Assembly: GCA_938036835.1 (NCBI GenBank)
Contig: CALHWB010000054.1
Location: forward strand, 1 to 64,000
Direction: 5' to 3'
Source: an uncultured Propionibacterium sp.
GTDB taxonomy: Bacteria; Actinomycetota; Actinomycetes; Propionibacteriales; Propionibacteriaceae
DNA: 64,000 bases
Numbering within the stretch: position 1 is the first letter of the stretch; each line of letters opens with the position of its first letter. Shown here in pieces: positions 33,948-42,886 of the stretch. The notes under the pieces are model-generated. The model did no database searches. It was not told where the DNA came from and saw only the letters and a list, made by a program, of their open reading frames with translations. Both the position numbers and the translations under genes were made by a program.

Positions 33948-35392
33948 TCGGGATCCACACTGTCGAACGGATTCGGACCGCTGAGCAGGAGTTCGCCCGG
34001 TCCCATCCCGGCGCCAATCTGATGTTGCAGGCCGCGAGCGCAATCGCGCGGCGAGCCGAGGCGATGGCGCCCACCGGCACCATCCTGGTGGTGGCCGGGC
34101 CGGGCGACAACGGCGGCGATGGGTTGTTCGCGGCCCGCGGCCTGGCGTTGGCCGGCCGGCATGTGATCGTCTGGTTGACCGCCGGCAAGGGGCATCCTGG
34201 CGGTGTGGTGGCTGCCCGGCAGGTCGGTATCCGGTTCCTGGATGCCGTGACGGTGCTGCGGCTGTTGCCCGAGATGAGCCTGGTGGTGGACGCCGTTACC
34301 GGTGTGGGCGGTCGTGCCGGGTTGCCCGGCGGGTTGTCTCAATTCGCCGAGGCTTGCCGGATGCTGGCTATCCCGGTGCTATCGGTGGATCTGCCTTCCG
34401 GGCTGAGCGCCGACAGCCATGAGCGTCCCCGGCATTTCTTCCAGGCCAGGCAGACTGTCACTTTTTCCGCTCCGAAGCTCTGTCAGCTCGCCCAACCGGC
34501 TGCCAGTTGCTGTGGCGACCTCGAAATAGTCGATCTCGGCCTGGAACTGCCGGAATCCGAGTTGAACCAGATGGAGACCGTCGATGTGGCCCGCTGGTGG
34601 CCGTGGCCTTCGACCTATTCCGATAAGTACTCTCGCGGCGCGTTGGGTGTCGACACCGGATCGCAGCGGTATCCGGGGGCGGCGGTGTTGTCGGTTTCCG
34701 GGGCACTGTATTCGGGGGTTGGCATTCTGCGGTTCATCGGCCCGCCGCGCCCGGCTGAGGCGGTCTTGTACGCTCAGCCCTCGGTGACCATGGGGCCGGG
34801 CCGGGTGCAGGCCTGGCTGGCTGGTTGTGGCTGGGGGCCGGAGGCTAGCGTCGAGCGGCTGGATCCGATCCTGAATTCCGGGCTGCCGGCGGTGATCGAC
34901 GCCGAGGCCCTGGCGCATCTGCCGGCCGAACTGCCCGAGGGCTGGTTGATGACCCCGCATGCCGGCGAGCTGGCTCGCATGATGGGCGTGGCCCGTGACG
35001 ATGTGGTGGCTGACCCGCTTGGGCACGCCCGGCAGGCGGCGGCGAGTTGGAAGACCACGGTGTTGCTGAAGGGGGCCACCCAATATGTGGCAGAGCCGTC
35101 GGGTCGAGTGACCCTGGCGATACCTGGGCCTGCCTGGACCGCACAGGCCGGTTCTGGCGATGTGCTGGCGGGTATCTGTGGGACGCTGATCGCCGCCGGG
35201 CTGCCGGCCTGGCAGGCCGGGGCGTTGGGCGCCTCGGTGCAGGCACTGGCCGCTGTCAAGCGTTCGGGACCTTTCCCGCCGGAGGAGGTGGCCCAGGCTC
35301 TGCCGCTGGTACTCGACGAACTGGGCAGGCTGGTGTCGAGTCAGGGGATCCTTGCCGTCGACCTGACGCCCAGTTCGATCGCGTTTTCGTAA
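33944..35392 (+). CDS. nnrD: Bifunctional NAD(P)HX epimerase/ADP-dependent dehydratase
   Basis: Repairs hydrated NADH/NADPH. The N-terminal epimerase domain (YjeF_N) contains GPGDNGGDG (52-60) and the SVDLPSGLSAD region. The C-terminal ribokinase-like dehydratase contains the AGSGDVLAG motif near residue 404. Total length is 482 residues, normal for the fused form. The ATG overlaps the acpS stop. The 3' end overlaps the convergent mgtA gene by 52 bases, so the last 17 codons of this gene are antisense to the last codons of mgtA. Confidence 0.94.
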   Translation: MIGIHTVERIRTAEQEFARSHPGANLMLQAASAIARRAEAMAPTGTILVVAGPGDNGGDGLFAARGLALAGRHVIVWLTAGKGHPGGVVAARQVGIRFLDAVTVLRLLPEMSLVVDAVTGVGGRAGLPGGLSQFAEACRMLAIPVLSVDLPSGLSADSHERPRHFFQARQTVTFSAPKLCQLAQPAASCCGDLEIVDLGLELPESELNQMETVDVARWWPWPSTYSDKYSRGALGVDTGSQRYPGAAVLSVSGALYSGVGILRFIGPPRPAEAVLYAQPSVTMGPGRVQAWLAGCGWGPEASVERLDPILNSGLPAVIDAEALAHLPAELPEGWLMTPHAGELARMMGVARDDVVADPLGHARQAAASWKTTVLLKGATQYVAEPSGRVTLAIPGPAWTAQAGSGDVLAGICGTLIAAGLPAWQAGALGASVQALAAVKRSGPFPPEEVAQALPLVLDELGRLVSSQGILAVDLTPSSIAFS

Positions 35393-36477
35393 TGACCTAG
35401 CAATTGGTCGCACAACGCCGGCCAGGTGCGCAGTTCGGTACGCAGCCGGGCGGTGCGTCCGAAGGCGGCTCGTTTGTAGGAGTCGCCGGCCAGGTCGGCC
35501 ACCCTTGAACGCAGGTCGGCCAGATCGCCGGGAACGTAGAGCCAGCCGTTGTGGGAGGGGTCGATCAGGTCGATGGGCCCGCCGCGGCGGGGCGCGATGG
35601 TGGGTAGGCCGCTGGCCTGGGCCTCTTGGATGGCCTGGCAGAAGGTTTCCAGTTCGCCCGGATGGACGAACAGGTCGAGGCTGGCCAGGGCTCGCGGCAG
35701 TTGCGGGCCGGTCAGCATCCCGGTGAAGATCGCGCCGGGCAGTTGCTCGGCTAACTCGGCACGTTGCGGCCCGTCGCCGATGATGACCAGTTGGATGCCG
35801 GGCAGGTCGGCCAGCGTGGCCAGATCGTTCACCTGTTTCTCGGGCCCCAACCGCCCCATGTAGCCGACAACGACCTGGCCATCGGGGGCCCAGCTGTTGT
35901 GCAACTGCTGGTCGCGCTGGTCTGGGTTGAAGCGTTCGGTGTCGACTCCCCGGCCCCATACCGCAACTCGGGCGAAGCCTCGGTCGATGAGTTCGTCGCG
36001 GGTGAAGCTGGACGGCGCCAGGTTGATCGTCGCCAAGTTGTGCACATTGCGCAGGTGGCGCCACAGCAGCGATTCGGCCGCGGGGTAGCCGTATTGGGCG
36101 GCATACTGGGGAACCTCGGTCTGGTAGAGCGCGACGCTGGGCAGTCCCAACCGGGCCGTGGCGGTTATGCCTTTCCAGCCGAGCACCACGGGGGCGGCCA
36201 GATGCACCACATCCGGGCAGAAGTCGGCCAGCATCCGCTCGATCTGCAATGAAAAGGTTGTGGACATCCGCATGTCGGGATACCAGGGCAGGGTGAGCGA
36301 GGCCGTGGTCCGGATCGGGAAACCGGCGTGACTTGTTGGTACGCCGCGCGGGTCGGTCGAGGCGATTACCATTGCCTGGTGGCCGCGCTGGCGCAGATGC
36401 TCCAGCATTCGCAGCACGGAGTTGGTCACTCCGTTGATCGAGGGCAGGAATGACTCTGCGATAAACGCGACGCGCAC
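35341..36477 (-). CDS. mgtA: GDP-mannose-dependent alpha-mannosyltransferase
   Basis: GT4 glycosyltransferase of 378 residues with two Rossmann domains. The start VRVAFIAESFLPSINGVTNSVLRMLEHL and the donor-site motif GELETFCQAIQEAQASG (E-x7-E) match mycobacterial MgtA, which adds mannose to glycolipid anchors in lipomannan synthesis. The GTG start is favoured because the family begins here and TACAAT lies six bases upstream, a leaderless arrangement; the frame stays open much further upstream but is not coding. It acts at the inner face of the membrane. Confidence 0.9.
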   Translation of the reverse strand: MRVAFIAESFLPSINGVTNSVLRMLEHLRQRGHQAMVIASTDPRGVPTSHAGFPIRTTASLTLPWYPDMRMSTTFSLQIERMLADFCPDVVHLAAPVVLGWKGITATARLGLPSVALYQTEVPQYAAQYGYPAAESLLWRHLRNVHNLATINLAPSSFTRDELIDRGFARVAVWGRGVDTERFNPDQRDQQLHNSWAPDGQVVVGYMGRLGPEKQVNDLATLADLPGIQLVIIGDGPQRAELAEQLPGAIFTGMLTGPQLPRALASLDLFVHPGELETFCQAIQEAQASGLPTIAPRRGGPIDLIDPSHNGWLYVPGDLADLRSRVADLAGDSYKRAAFGRTARLRTELRTWPALCDQLLGHYENAIELGVRSTARIP

Positions 36478-36483
36478 GACTTT

Positions 36484-36489
36484 ATTGTA
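36484..36489 (-). promoter_or_regulatory. -10 box of mgtA, leaderless type
   Basis: TACAAT on the minus strand, close to consensus, ending 6 bases before the mgtA GTG. Confidence 0.55.
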
Positions 36490-36591
36490 GGGGTTTTGCA
36501 ACCGCAGGCTGTATTGGACTTCGCCGAGCCCGGCGCGGTAGCGTTGCGTTGTTTTGGTCCGTATGCCCCAGATCTGGTGCCCAGGAGGTCG

Positions 36592-36945
36592 ATGATCCAG
36601 CAAACCAGGCGCAGGCCATGGCTCGCCCGCAGACAGCTTCTGCCTGCCCGCCTGGGGCGGCAGGCGGGTTTTGCCGGGCTGCCGCGATCGTCGGCGGCCG
36701 AGCGGGTGATCGCGTGGTATCTGCCGATTCGGCAGGACACGATTCCGGGTTTGCCGGCTGACTGCTGGCTGCACGATGCGGTTGGGCACGACATCGATCC
36801 GGTCGGTGCCAGAGCGCCTATCGCGGAACACGATGGGTGGCCGGTGTGCCCGATAGGCGAATCGGCGGCACCCGCCGCGCTGACCGAGCGGGCCGGGCGG
36901 AAACCCGGAGCGGGATGCGGCGGACGGTGGCATGATGTCCGCTGA
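36592..36945 (+). CDS. Hypothetical small protein
   Basis: A 117-residue open frame with codon use like its neighbours (G or C at most third positions). AGGAGG precedes the ATG by three bases, a strong but closely spaced ribosome site. The N-terminus is basic and the middle contains RVIAWYLPIRQDTIPGLPADCW. No known family is recognised. Its 3' end overlaps the start of the GNAT-TsaE gene by 14 bases. It may be a real gene or a leader for the t6A operon. Confidence 0.4.
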   Translation: MIQQTRRRPWLARRQLLPARLGRQAGFAGLPRSSAAERVIAWYLPIRQDTIPGLPADCWLHDAVGHDIDPVGARAPIAEHDGWPVCPIGESAAPAALTERAGRKPGAGCGGRWHDVR

Positions 36946-37876
36946 GGCGGGTCTCAACCTGCGGTTGGCTCAGCCCGGCGATGCCGAGACGATCTGGCGG
37001 TTGATTCGGACTGCTTTCTTGGCGCGCCGGGCACTGGAACCGCCGGCGGATGCCCTGGGTGATTCAGTGGCCGGCATCCGGCAACGGCTGGGCAATCAGT
37101 TGGGTGTGCTGGCCACCCTGGATGGTGAGCCGGCCGGTTGCCTGTTCGTCTGTTTCAACCACGATCGGCAGCCACCGGCTGCGATGCTGCATCGGGTTAG
37201 TGTGCTGCCCGGTGTGCGTGGCCGGGGCATCGCGCATGCCATGGTGCGCGGCGCGGTCGATTTGGCTTTGGATGCCGGGATGCGCCGCATGCAATTGATT
37301 GCGCGCCGGGAACTGCCGGAGCTGATTTCATGGTGGGTCGGTCACGGTTTCGAGCCGGTGGGCGGCCGGGACGAGCACCGGGTGCTGTTGGCCTGCGATT
37401 TGCCGGTCCGGTTTCCGGTGGCGGCCGCTGCGGACATGCGGCGGCTGGGTGAACGGCTAGCCCGGTTGCTTCTGCCTGGCGATCTCATCGTCGTTTCTGG
37501 TGAACTGGGGGCGGGTAAAACCACTCTGGCGCAGGGTCTGGGGCGCGGACTGCGGGTTGCAGGGCCGGTAATCTCGCCCACCTTCGTGCTGAGCCGGATT
37601 CATCCACCGCTGGGTGCCGGCCCGGCCCTGGTGCATGTGGACGCCTATCGGCTGGGATCGGCGGCCGAACTGGACGATCTCGATCTGGATGCCAGCCTGG
37701 CCGATTCGGTGACCCTGGTGGAATGGGGCACCGGGTTGGTCGAGCAATTGACCTCCGAACGGCTTGAAATCGATATCGAGCGCGGCGGGACCACTCGGAT
37801 CGTGACGATCCGCGGGTTGGGCGCTCGTTGGCGAGGAGTGGATCTGTGTGCGCTGGAAGGCCGGGAGGTGCAGTGA
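36932..37876 (+). CDS. tsaE: GNAT acetyltransferase-TsaE fusion
   Basis: A 314-residue fusion. Residues 8-155 are a GNAT N-acetyltransferase, with the acetyl-CoA loop VLPGVRGRGIAHAMV. Residues 160-314 are TsaE, the ATPase of the tRNA t6A37 synthesis complex, with Walker A GELGAGKTT (about 190-198), the SPTFVLSR loop and VDAYRL. TsaE alone is about 150 residues, so the acetyltransferase is an addition. RimI-type activity is separately encoded two genes later, so the GNAT part may have another target. Operon order is tsaE-tsaB-rimI-tsaD with GTGA/ATGA overlaps. Confidence 0.92.
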   Translation: MMSAEAGLNLRLAQPGDAETIWRLIRTAFLARRALEPPADALGDSVAGIRQRLGNQLGVLATLDGEPAGCLFVCFNHDRQPPAAMLHRVSVLPGVRGRGIAHAMVRGAVDLALDAGMRRMQLIARRELPELISWWVGHGFEPVGGRDEHRVLLACDLPVRFPVAAAADMRRLGERLARLLLPGDLIVVSGELGAGKTTLAQGLGRGLRVAGPVISPTFVLSRIHPPLGAGPALVHVDAYRLGSAAELDDLDLDASLADSVTLVEWGTGLVEQLTSERLEIDIERGGTTRIVTIRGLGARWRGVDLCALEGREVQ

Positions 37877-38562
37877 GCGGCTGGACGCTGGTCATCGACA
37901 CCGCCGCGGGAATCAACATCGGATTGGCTAACGCTGGCCGGCCGGTAGCTGCCCGGGTGGTGAACTCTACGCGCCGGCATGTGGAAGTCCTGCAACCGAT
38001 GCTGGGCGAGTTGTTTGGCAGTGCGGGCATCGGCCCGCAGGATTTAGGCCTGATCGGTGTTGGCACCGGTCCGGGCCCCTTTACCGGGTTGCGGATCGGT
38101 ATCGTCACCGCGCGGACTCTTGGCCTGGTGGCTGGGGTGGCGGTGCGCGGCTTCGGTACCCTGGACGCCATTGCCCTGGGCTGGTTTGCGGGGGCTAACC
38201 GGCCCGATGGCGAAGTGCTGGTGGTCACCGATGCTCTCCGGAAGGAGCTCTACTGGGCCAGCTATGGCCCCGATGGGGTGCGGGAGCAGGGCCCGGCAGT
38301 GGGCGCCCCCGAGTCGCTGCCGATGCTGCCAGCCGGTGGGCCGGGTACGACAGGCTACCCGCAGGTGTTCGCCGGGCGGGTGCCGCCCGGGGCGCCGGTG
38401 GGCCTGGACGCCGCCCTGGTTGCGGCGCGGATCGCCGAGTTGCCCGACACGGGCCTGGAACCGGTCTATTTGCGTAAGCCGGACGCCGAGGCCCCGCGTA
38501 CCCGCAAGTCTGCCTTGGCCGGTGGCCGGTTGCGGCTGCCCGGGTTCATGGAGGAAAGATGA
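37873..38562 (+). CDS. tsaB: tRNA t6A biosynthesis protein TsaB
   Basis: TsaB is the non-catalytic ASKHA-fold partner of TsaD in threonylcarbamoyladenosine formation at tRNA position 37. The 229-residue protein starts VSGWTLVIDTAAG and has the GTGPGPFTGLRIG signature. The GTG overlaps the TsaE stop. The C-terminal half is shorter and less conserved, as normal. Confidence 0.94.
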   Translation: MSGWTLVIDTAAGINIGLANAGRPVAARVVNSTRRHVEVLQPMLGELFGSAGIGPQDLGLIGVGTGPGPFTGLRIGIVTARTLGLVAGVAVRGFGTLDAIALGWFAGANRPDGEVLVVTDALRKELYWASYGPDGVREQGPAVGAPESLPMLPAGGPGTTGYPQVFAGRVPPGAPVGLDAALVAARIAELPDTGLEPVYLRKPDAEAPRTRKSALAGGRLRLPGFMEER

Positions 38563-39032
38563 TCATTGCGACGGCCACCGAACGGGATCTGCCGGAGTTG
38601 CTGGAACTCGAATGCCTGGGCTTTGCCGAGCAGGAGCGCTGGAGCGCGGCAGCCTGGTGGGGCGAGCTGGTCGCGGAGCACCGGCTGGTGTTGGTGATTC
38701 GGGAGGGGACCGGGGTTAGCGCGGTGGCCTGCTTCGGCACGCTGGCCGAGACCGCCGAACTGTTGCGGATCGTGGTGCATCCGAGCCGGGCGCGGCAGGG
38801 GCTCGCCAGACGGTTGGTGGCCCAGGGGCAGGAGTGGGCGGAAGCCTGCGGGGCCGAACGCATGCTGCTTGAGGTCCGCTACGACAATGCGGCCGCCTTG
38901 GGGCTATACCAGGAGGCCGGTTTCGTCCCGATCGCTCGCCGGGCCGGATATTACGGCGCCGGCCGGGATGCGGTGGTGATGGAGGGCAGGCTGCGGCGGG
39001 CCGAGCCGGCCCTGGCGGGCTGGGCATCATGA
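38559..39032 (+). CDS. rimI: Ribosomal protein S18-alanine N-acetyltransferase RimI
   Basis: GNAT enzyme of 157 residues that N-terminally acetylates S18 and probably other proteins. The acetyl-CoA loop is VHPSRARQGLARRL, followed by LEVRYDNAAALGLYQEAGF, the RimI signature. It sits between tsaB and tsaD with ATGA overlaps on both sides, its conserved place in bacteria. Confidence 0.93.
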   Translation: MIIATATERDLPELLELECLGFAEQERWSAAAWWGELVAEHRLVLVIREGTGVSAVACFGTLAETAELLRIVVHPSRARQGLARRLVAQGQEWAEACGAERMLLEVRYDNAAALGLYQEAGFVPIARRAGYYGAGRDAVVMEGRLRRAEPALAGWAS

Positions 39033-40072
39033 CCGGGCCGCTGGTGCTGGGCATCGAGACGAGTTGCGACGAGACCGGTGTCGGGATCGTGCAGGGCACC
39101 GAGCTGTTGGCCAACGAGGTGGCCAGTTCGGTTGAGCTGCACGCCCGGTTTGGCGGAGTGGTGCCGGAGGTGGCGTCCCGGGCCCATCTGGAGGCGATGC
39201 TGCCCACCTTGGAGCGGGCGGTGCGGCGGTCGGGTATCCGGCTTGATGCGGTGGACGCCATCGCGGTCACCGCCGGGCCGGGTCTGATGGGGTCGCTGGT
39301 GGTCGGCCTGGCCACCGCCAAGGCCTTGGCCGCCGCCTTGGGTAAGCCGTTGTATGGACTAAACCATCTGGTGGGGCATGTTGCCGTGGATATCCTTGAG
39401 CATGGTCCGCTGCCGTCGCCGGCGCTGGCCCTGCTGGTTTCCGGCGGTCACACCCAGTTGTTGCTGGTGGACGATATCGCCAGCGGCATCGCCGAGATCG
39501 GCGGCACCATTGACGATGCCGCCGGGGAGGCCTACGACAAGGTTGCCCGGTTGCTCGGGCTGGCCTATCCGGGCGGCCCGGCGATCGACCGGCTGGCCGC
39601 CACCGGCGATCCGCGGGCCATCGCGTTTCCGCGCGGACTCACCGCTCGGCATGATCTGTCCCGGCATCGGTTCGACTACTCCTTCTCGGGTTTGAAGACC
39701 GCGGTGGCCCGCTATGTCGAGCGGCACGCCCGGGATGGCGTGCCGGTCTCGGTGCCGGACGTGGCGGCAGGCTTCCAGGAGGCGGTGGCCGATGTGTTGA
39801 CCGCGAAGGCGGTGGATGCCGCCCGCGAGTACCGGGTGGGAAGCATCGTGCTGGGTGGCGGGGTAGCGGCCAACTCGCGACTGCGCGGGTTGCTCGCCGA
39901 GCGGGCCGCGCGGGCCGGCATCGAAGTGCGCCGGCCCCGGCCCGGCCTGTGCACCGACAATGGCGCGATGATCGCGGTGCTGGGGGCGGCGGTGGTCGAT
40001 GCGGACCGGCCACCAAGCCGGTTGGATATCTCGGCGGATCCGGGTATGCCGGTCACCAGGCCGGTCGCTTGA
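39029..40072 (+). CDS. tsaD: tRNA N6-adenosine threonylcarbamoyltransferase TsaD
   Basis: Catalytic subunit of t6A37 synthesis. The 347-residue protein starts VLGIETSCDETGVGI and contains the iron/zinc ligands in NHLVGH (about 112-117). LVSGGHTQLLLV and the late VLGGGVAANSRLR and CTDNGAMIA motifs bind nucleotide. Last gene of the t6A operon. Confidence 0.97.
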   Translation: MTGPLVLGIETSCDETGVGIVQGTELLANEVASSVELHARFGGVVPEVASRAHLEAMLPTLERAVRRSGIRLDAVDAIAVTAGPGLMGSLVVGLATAKALAAALGKPLYGLNHLVGHVAVDILEHGPLPSPALALLVSGGHTQLLLVDDIASGIAEIGGTIDDAAGEAYDKVARLLGLAYPGGPAIDRLAATGDPRAIAFPRGLTARHDLSRHRFDYSFSGLKTAVARYVERHARDGVPVSVPDVAAGFQEAVADVLTAKAVDAAREYRVGSIVLGGGVAANSRLRGLLAERAARAGIEVRRPRPGLCTDNGAMIAVLGAAVVDADRPPSRLDISADPGMPVTRPVA

Positions 40073-40165
40073 CTGCCGGATGCCGGTCCGCCTGCCGGCG
40101 GGTCACCTCGGTATCCCGGCCGATGCACCAGGGCACCGGGGTCCGCGCGGTGCCGCGTTGGCCTC

Positions 40166-40171
40166 TAGGCT
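40166..40171 (+). promoter_or_regulatory. -10 box of the NUDIX gene, leaderless type
   Basis: TAGGCT ends 6 bases before the GTG start. The 105-base gap to tsaD holds no other clear signal. Confidence 0.5.
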
Positions 40172-40177
40172 GACCGG

Positions 40178-40666
40178 GTGAGCTACCGGCCCGAACTGAC
40201 CACGCTTGGTTTCGTGCTGTCTGCCGGGGGTGACCGGGTGCTGATGGTGCACCGTATCGGTCGATCGGACGATGAGCAGTTCGGCTACTGGAACGGCCTG
40301 GGCGGCAAGCTGGAATGCGATGAGGACGTCTGGTCGGGGATGGCCCGCGAGCTGCGTGAGGAGGCCGGCATAGCGGTGGTCGCCATGCGGTTGCGGGGCA
40401 CGGTCAGTTGGCCCGGTTTCCATGCCGATGGTTCCGATGTGCTGGGATTCGTCTTCGTGATCGACCGGTGGAGTGGCGAGGTCTTTGAGCGCAATGCCGA
40501 GGGACCGCTTGCCTGGCAGCCGATCGAGGCGCTCTCTGGGCTGCCGATGTGGGCGGGGGACCGCTACTTCATTCCCCGGGTGTTCGACCCGGAGGTAAGC
40601 CAGTTTCATCTGGTGATCCCCTACCGGGACGGCCTGCCGCAGGGCTGCTCGGGGGTGGTGCGGTGA
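40178..40666 (+). CDS. NUDIX hydrolase, MutT-like
   Basis: A 162-residue pyrophosphohydrolase. The complete NUDIX box runs from GGKLECDE to RELREEAGI (G-x5-E-x7-REUxEExGU). The N-terminus (TTLGFVLSAGGDRVLMVHR) and the length fit 8-oxo-dGTP diphosphatases of the MutT/MTH1 kind. The substrate is not fixed by sequence. The stop overlaps the next gene (GTGA). Confidence 0.9.
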   Translation: MSYRPELTTLGFVLSAGGDRVLMVHRIGRSDDEQFGYWNGLGGKLECDEDVWSGMARELREEAGIAVVAMRLRGTVSWPGFHADGSDVLGFVFVIDRWSGEVFERNAEGPLAWQPIEALSGLPMWAGDRYFIPRVFDPEVSQFHLVIPYRDGLPQGCSGVVR

Positions 40667-41838
40667 ACCATCCGCTGCTGGGGCCCGCTGCCGCCGAGGC
40701 GCTGGCTGCCGCCATGGCAGAGACCGACCCGGGATCGTTGGCGGCGGCGAGCCGGTTGCGGGCACGGTTCGATCCCGATCTGGCCGCTGCGGCATTGACC
40801 CAGGCGGTGCTGCGTCGCCGGGCCCGCGGCAAGTTCGGCTCAGCGGCAGAGACCATGTGGTTCACCCCGGATGGCCTTGAGCAGGCTTCTCGTCCTACGG
40901 TGGCGCGCTGGCGGGCAGCGCGGCTTGCCGCCGCGGGGGTGCGCCGGGTGATCGATCTGGGCTGTGGGATCGGCGCCGACGCCCGGGCTTTCCTGGCTGC
41001 CGGTCTGGAGGTCATCGCGGTGGAACGCGACGAATCCACCGCGGCGCTGGCTCGGGCGAACCTGCCTACCGCCCGGGTGCTGGCCGCGGCGGCTGAGGAT
41101 GTGGCGACCGAATTGCTGGCCGGCACCGGCGCGGAGACGGCCATCTTCCTCGATCCCGCCCGGCGTACCGCGCAAGGCCGCAGTTGGCGTATCGCCGATC
41201 TCAGTCCCGCTTGGGGTTTTGTCCGGCAGATGCTGGCGGCGGGTCATCCGATCTGCGTGAAGCTCGGGCCGGGCCTGCCCAGGGAACTGATTCCACCGGG
41301 GGTCGAGGCCTGCTGGGTGTCCGAGCGTGGGGCTGTGCTTGAGACCGGACTATGGCGGTTGCCCGGCCAGGAGCCCGGAGGCGTTGCGCTGTTGCTGCCC
41401 GGCGGGCACCGGCTCGCGGCGGCTACGGCGGCTACCGGGTTGCCGGTGCGTCCGCCGGGCCGGTATCTGCTGGAACCCGATGGCGCGGTGATCCGGGCCC
41501 GGGCCATCGACCGGATCTGTGCGGATGCCTGGCTGCTGGCCGAAGGGGTCGCCTATCTGTCCTGCGACCGGGCGGTGGTCACCCCATTCGCCACCTGCTT
41601 CGAGATCTGTGAGGTGCTGGACGCCAGCGAACGCGGTCTGCGGGCCTGGCTGCGCGTCAATCAGGTGGGCGTCCTGGAGATCAAGAAGCGGGCGGTGGAT
41701 ATCGACCCGGCCATGTTGCGGCGCCGGCTGAGACCGGTGGGGCCGGGCGCCGCGACCATCGTCCTGGCCCGCACCACGGCCGGTGTCCGGGCACTGGTGG
41801 TGCGCCGATGCCCGGCGGATGCTTCCCAGGGCTGTTAA
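40663..41838 (+). CDS. THUMP-like-domain SAM methyltransferase
   Basis: A 391-residue protein. A helical N-terminus of about 85 residues is followed by a class I methyltransferase domain with VIDLGCGIGADARAF as motif I and FLDPARR as the catalytic-type loop. The C-terminal portion (about 290-385) is the THUMP-like domain found in this actinobacterial family. An RNA substrate is likely but unproven. GTG start overlapping the NUDIX stop. Confidence 0.85.
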   Translation: MNHPLLGPAAAEALAAAMAETDPGSLAAASRLRARFDPDLAAAALTQAVLRRRARGKFGSAAETMWFTPDGLEQASRPTVARWRAARLAAAGVRRVIDLGCGIGADARAFLAAGLEVIAVERDESTAALARANLPTARVLAAAAEDVATELLAGTGAETAIFLDPARRTAQGRSWRIADLSPAWGFVRQMLAAGHPICVKLGPGLPRELIPPGVEACWVSERGAVLETGLWRLPGQEPGGVALLLPGGHRLAAATAATGLPVRPPGRYLLEPDGAVIRARAIDRICADAWLLAEGVAYLSCDRAVVTPFATCFEICEVLDASERGLRAWLRVNQVGVLEIKKRAVDIDPAMLRRRLRPVGPGAATIVLARTTAGVRALVVRRCPADASQGC

Positions 41839-41893
41839 TATTGCCGGGCAGACTCGCCGAGGCGATATCTACAGCTTGAGAGGGGAGCCGGCG

Positions 41894-42886
41894 ATGATGT
41901 TTCGGCTGACCGGTGTGACCAAACCCGAGTTGGACGTCCCGGCGGTGACTTCTCGCGGTGACGATTATGCCGGTCTGGCCTCGGCCGCCCAGACCACGAA
42001 GACCACCATCGGCACCGCCATCGCCAACGTGACCGCCCAGAATGAGGGCCCGGCGGTCGGTCGTTTCAAGACCGCGGCGGGCAGGGTCGCCGATCAGTTC
42101 GCGGCATTGGCCGATGCCGCCGGGCGTACCGCGGCCGCCTACCGCAGCGCCGGCGCGGCCGGCGGCGGCGCACAGCTGGCGATGATCGGTTTGAATGCCC
42201 AAGCCGCTAACGACTATTGGACCGGATTGGCGAACGGCGCGACGCCTCACGAGTTGGGGTTGCTGGTTCAGGTTACGCGCACCAGCATGCTGCAACTCGA
42301 GACCGACGCGGTGACCAAGATCAATCAGGCCTTCGAAGGGCTCGATCTGCCCGGCGAACTGCCGATTTCGCGCGCGGACGAGAACGGCCGGTTGGATACC
42401 CGCATCGCCGACAAGTGGTCGAGCCTCGACGACGACCAGCGAATGCGGGTCTTGCAGAACATGGCCGATGCCTATGCCGATGCGCACGGCTACCCGCGAA
42501 TCAAGATCACCTTTGAATCCATCAAAAGCGATCCAGGCACGATCGTATGGGGCAGGTACAACGATTCTTCCGGAAGGCTCCGGCTGAACAAGGACCAGCT
42601 CGCCGATCCCACCATGATCAACACCGTCGCCCATGAGATGGAGCATCGCGGGCAATACCAGGGTATGGGCTTCCGATGGCCGTGGCAGGACGAGAGAGCC
42701 GGCATGACCCGCGCGGAGGCCGAACGCTGGAGGCAGCTCAACGCGGAACACGTCCGGGAGCGCGGTGGTGGCAGCCCCGGCGATATGGCGAACTATCTGC
42801 CTCGTCCCGTTGAGGTGCACGCGCGCGAGGCGGGTCGCGAATTCGTGAACACCATGAGCTACGAAGACTTTTTGGGGTATCTGTGA
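41894..42886 (+). CDS. Predicted secreted zinc metallopeptidase with helical N-terminus
   Basis: A 330-residue protein with no classical signal peptide. Residues 20-130 are alanine-rich and helical, with the look of WXG100/LXG-type export domains. The C-terminal half has the zinc motif HEMEH (247-251) within VAHEMEHRGQYQ and a candidate third ligand E307 in PRPVEVHAREAG. This arrangement occurs in toxin-type peptidases. AGGGGAG lies seven bases before the ATG. It begins a five-gene accessory cluster that includes a type VII-like small protein, so export by an ESX-like system is a hypothesis. No ESX machinery gene is in the window. Confidence 0.7.
   Translation: MMFRLTGVTKPELDVPAVTSRGDDYAGLASAAQTTKTTIGTAIANVTAQNEGPAVGRFKTAAGRVADQFAALADAAGRTAAAYRSAGAAGGGAQLAMIGLNAQAANDYWTGLANGATPHELGLLVQVTRTSMLQLETDAVTKINQAFEGLDLPGELPISRADENGRLDTRIADKWSSLDDDQRMRVLQNMADAYADAHGYPRIKITFESIKSDPGTIVWGRYNDSSGRLRLNKDQLADPTMINTVAHEMEHRGQYQGMGFRWPWQDERAGMTRAEAERWRQLNAEHVRERGGGSPGDMANYLPRPVEVHAREAGREFVNTMSYEDFLGYL

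Noticed and set aside
34379..36064. A 561-codon open frame on the minus strand across nnrD and mgtA
   Set aside because: It has no family resemblance and is antisense or out of frame to two well-recognised genes; long chance frames are expected in GC-rich DNA.
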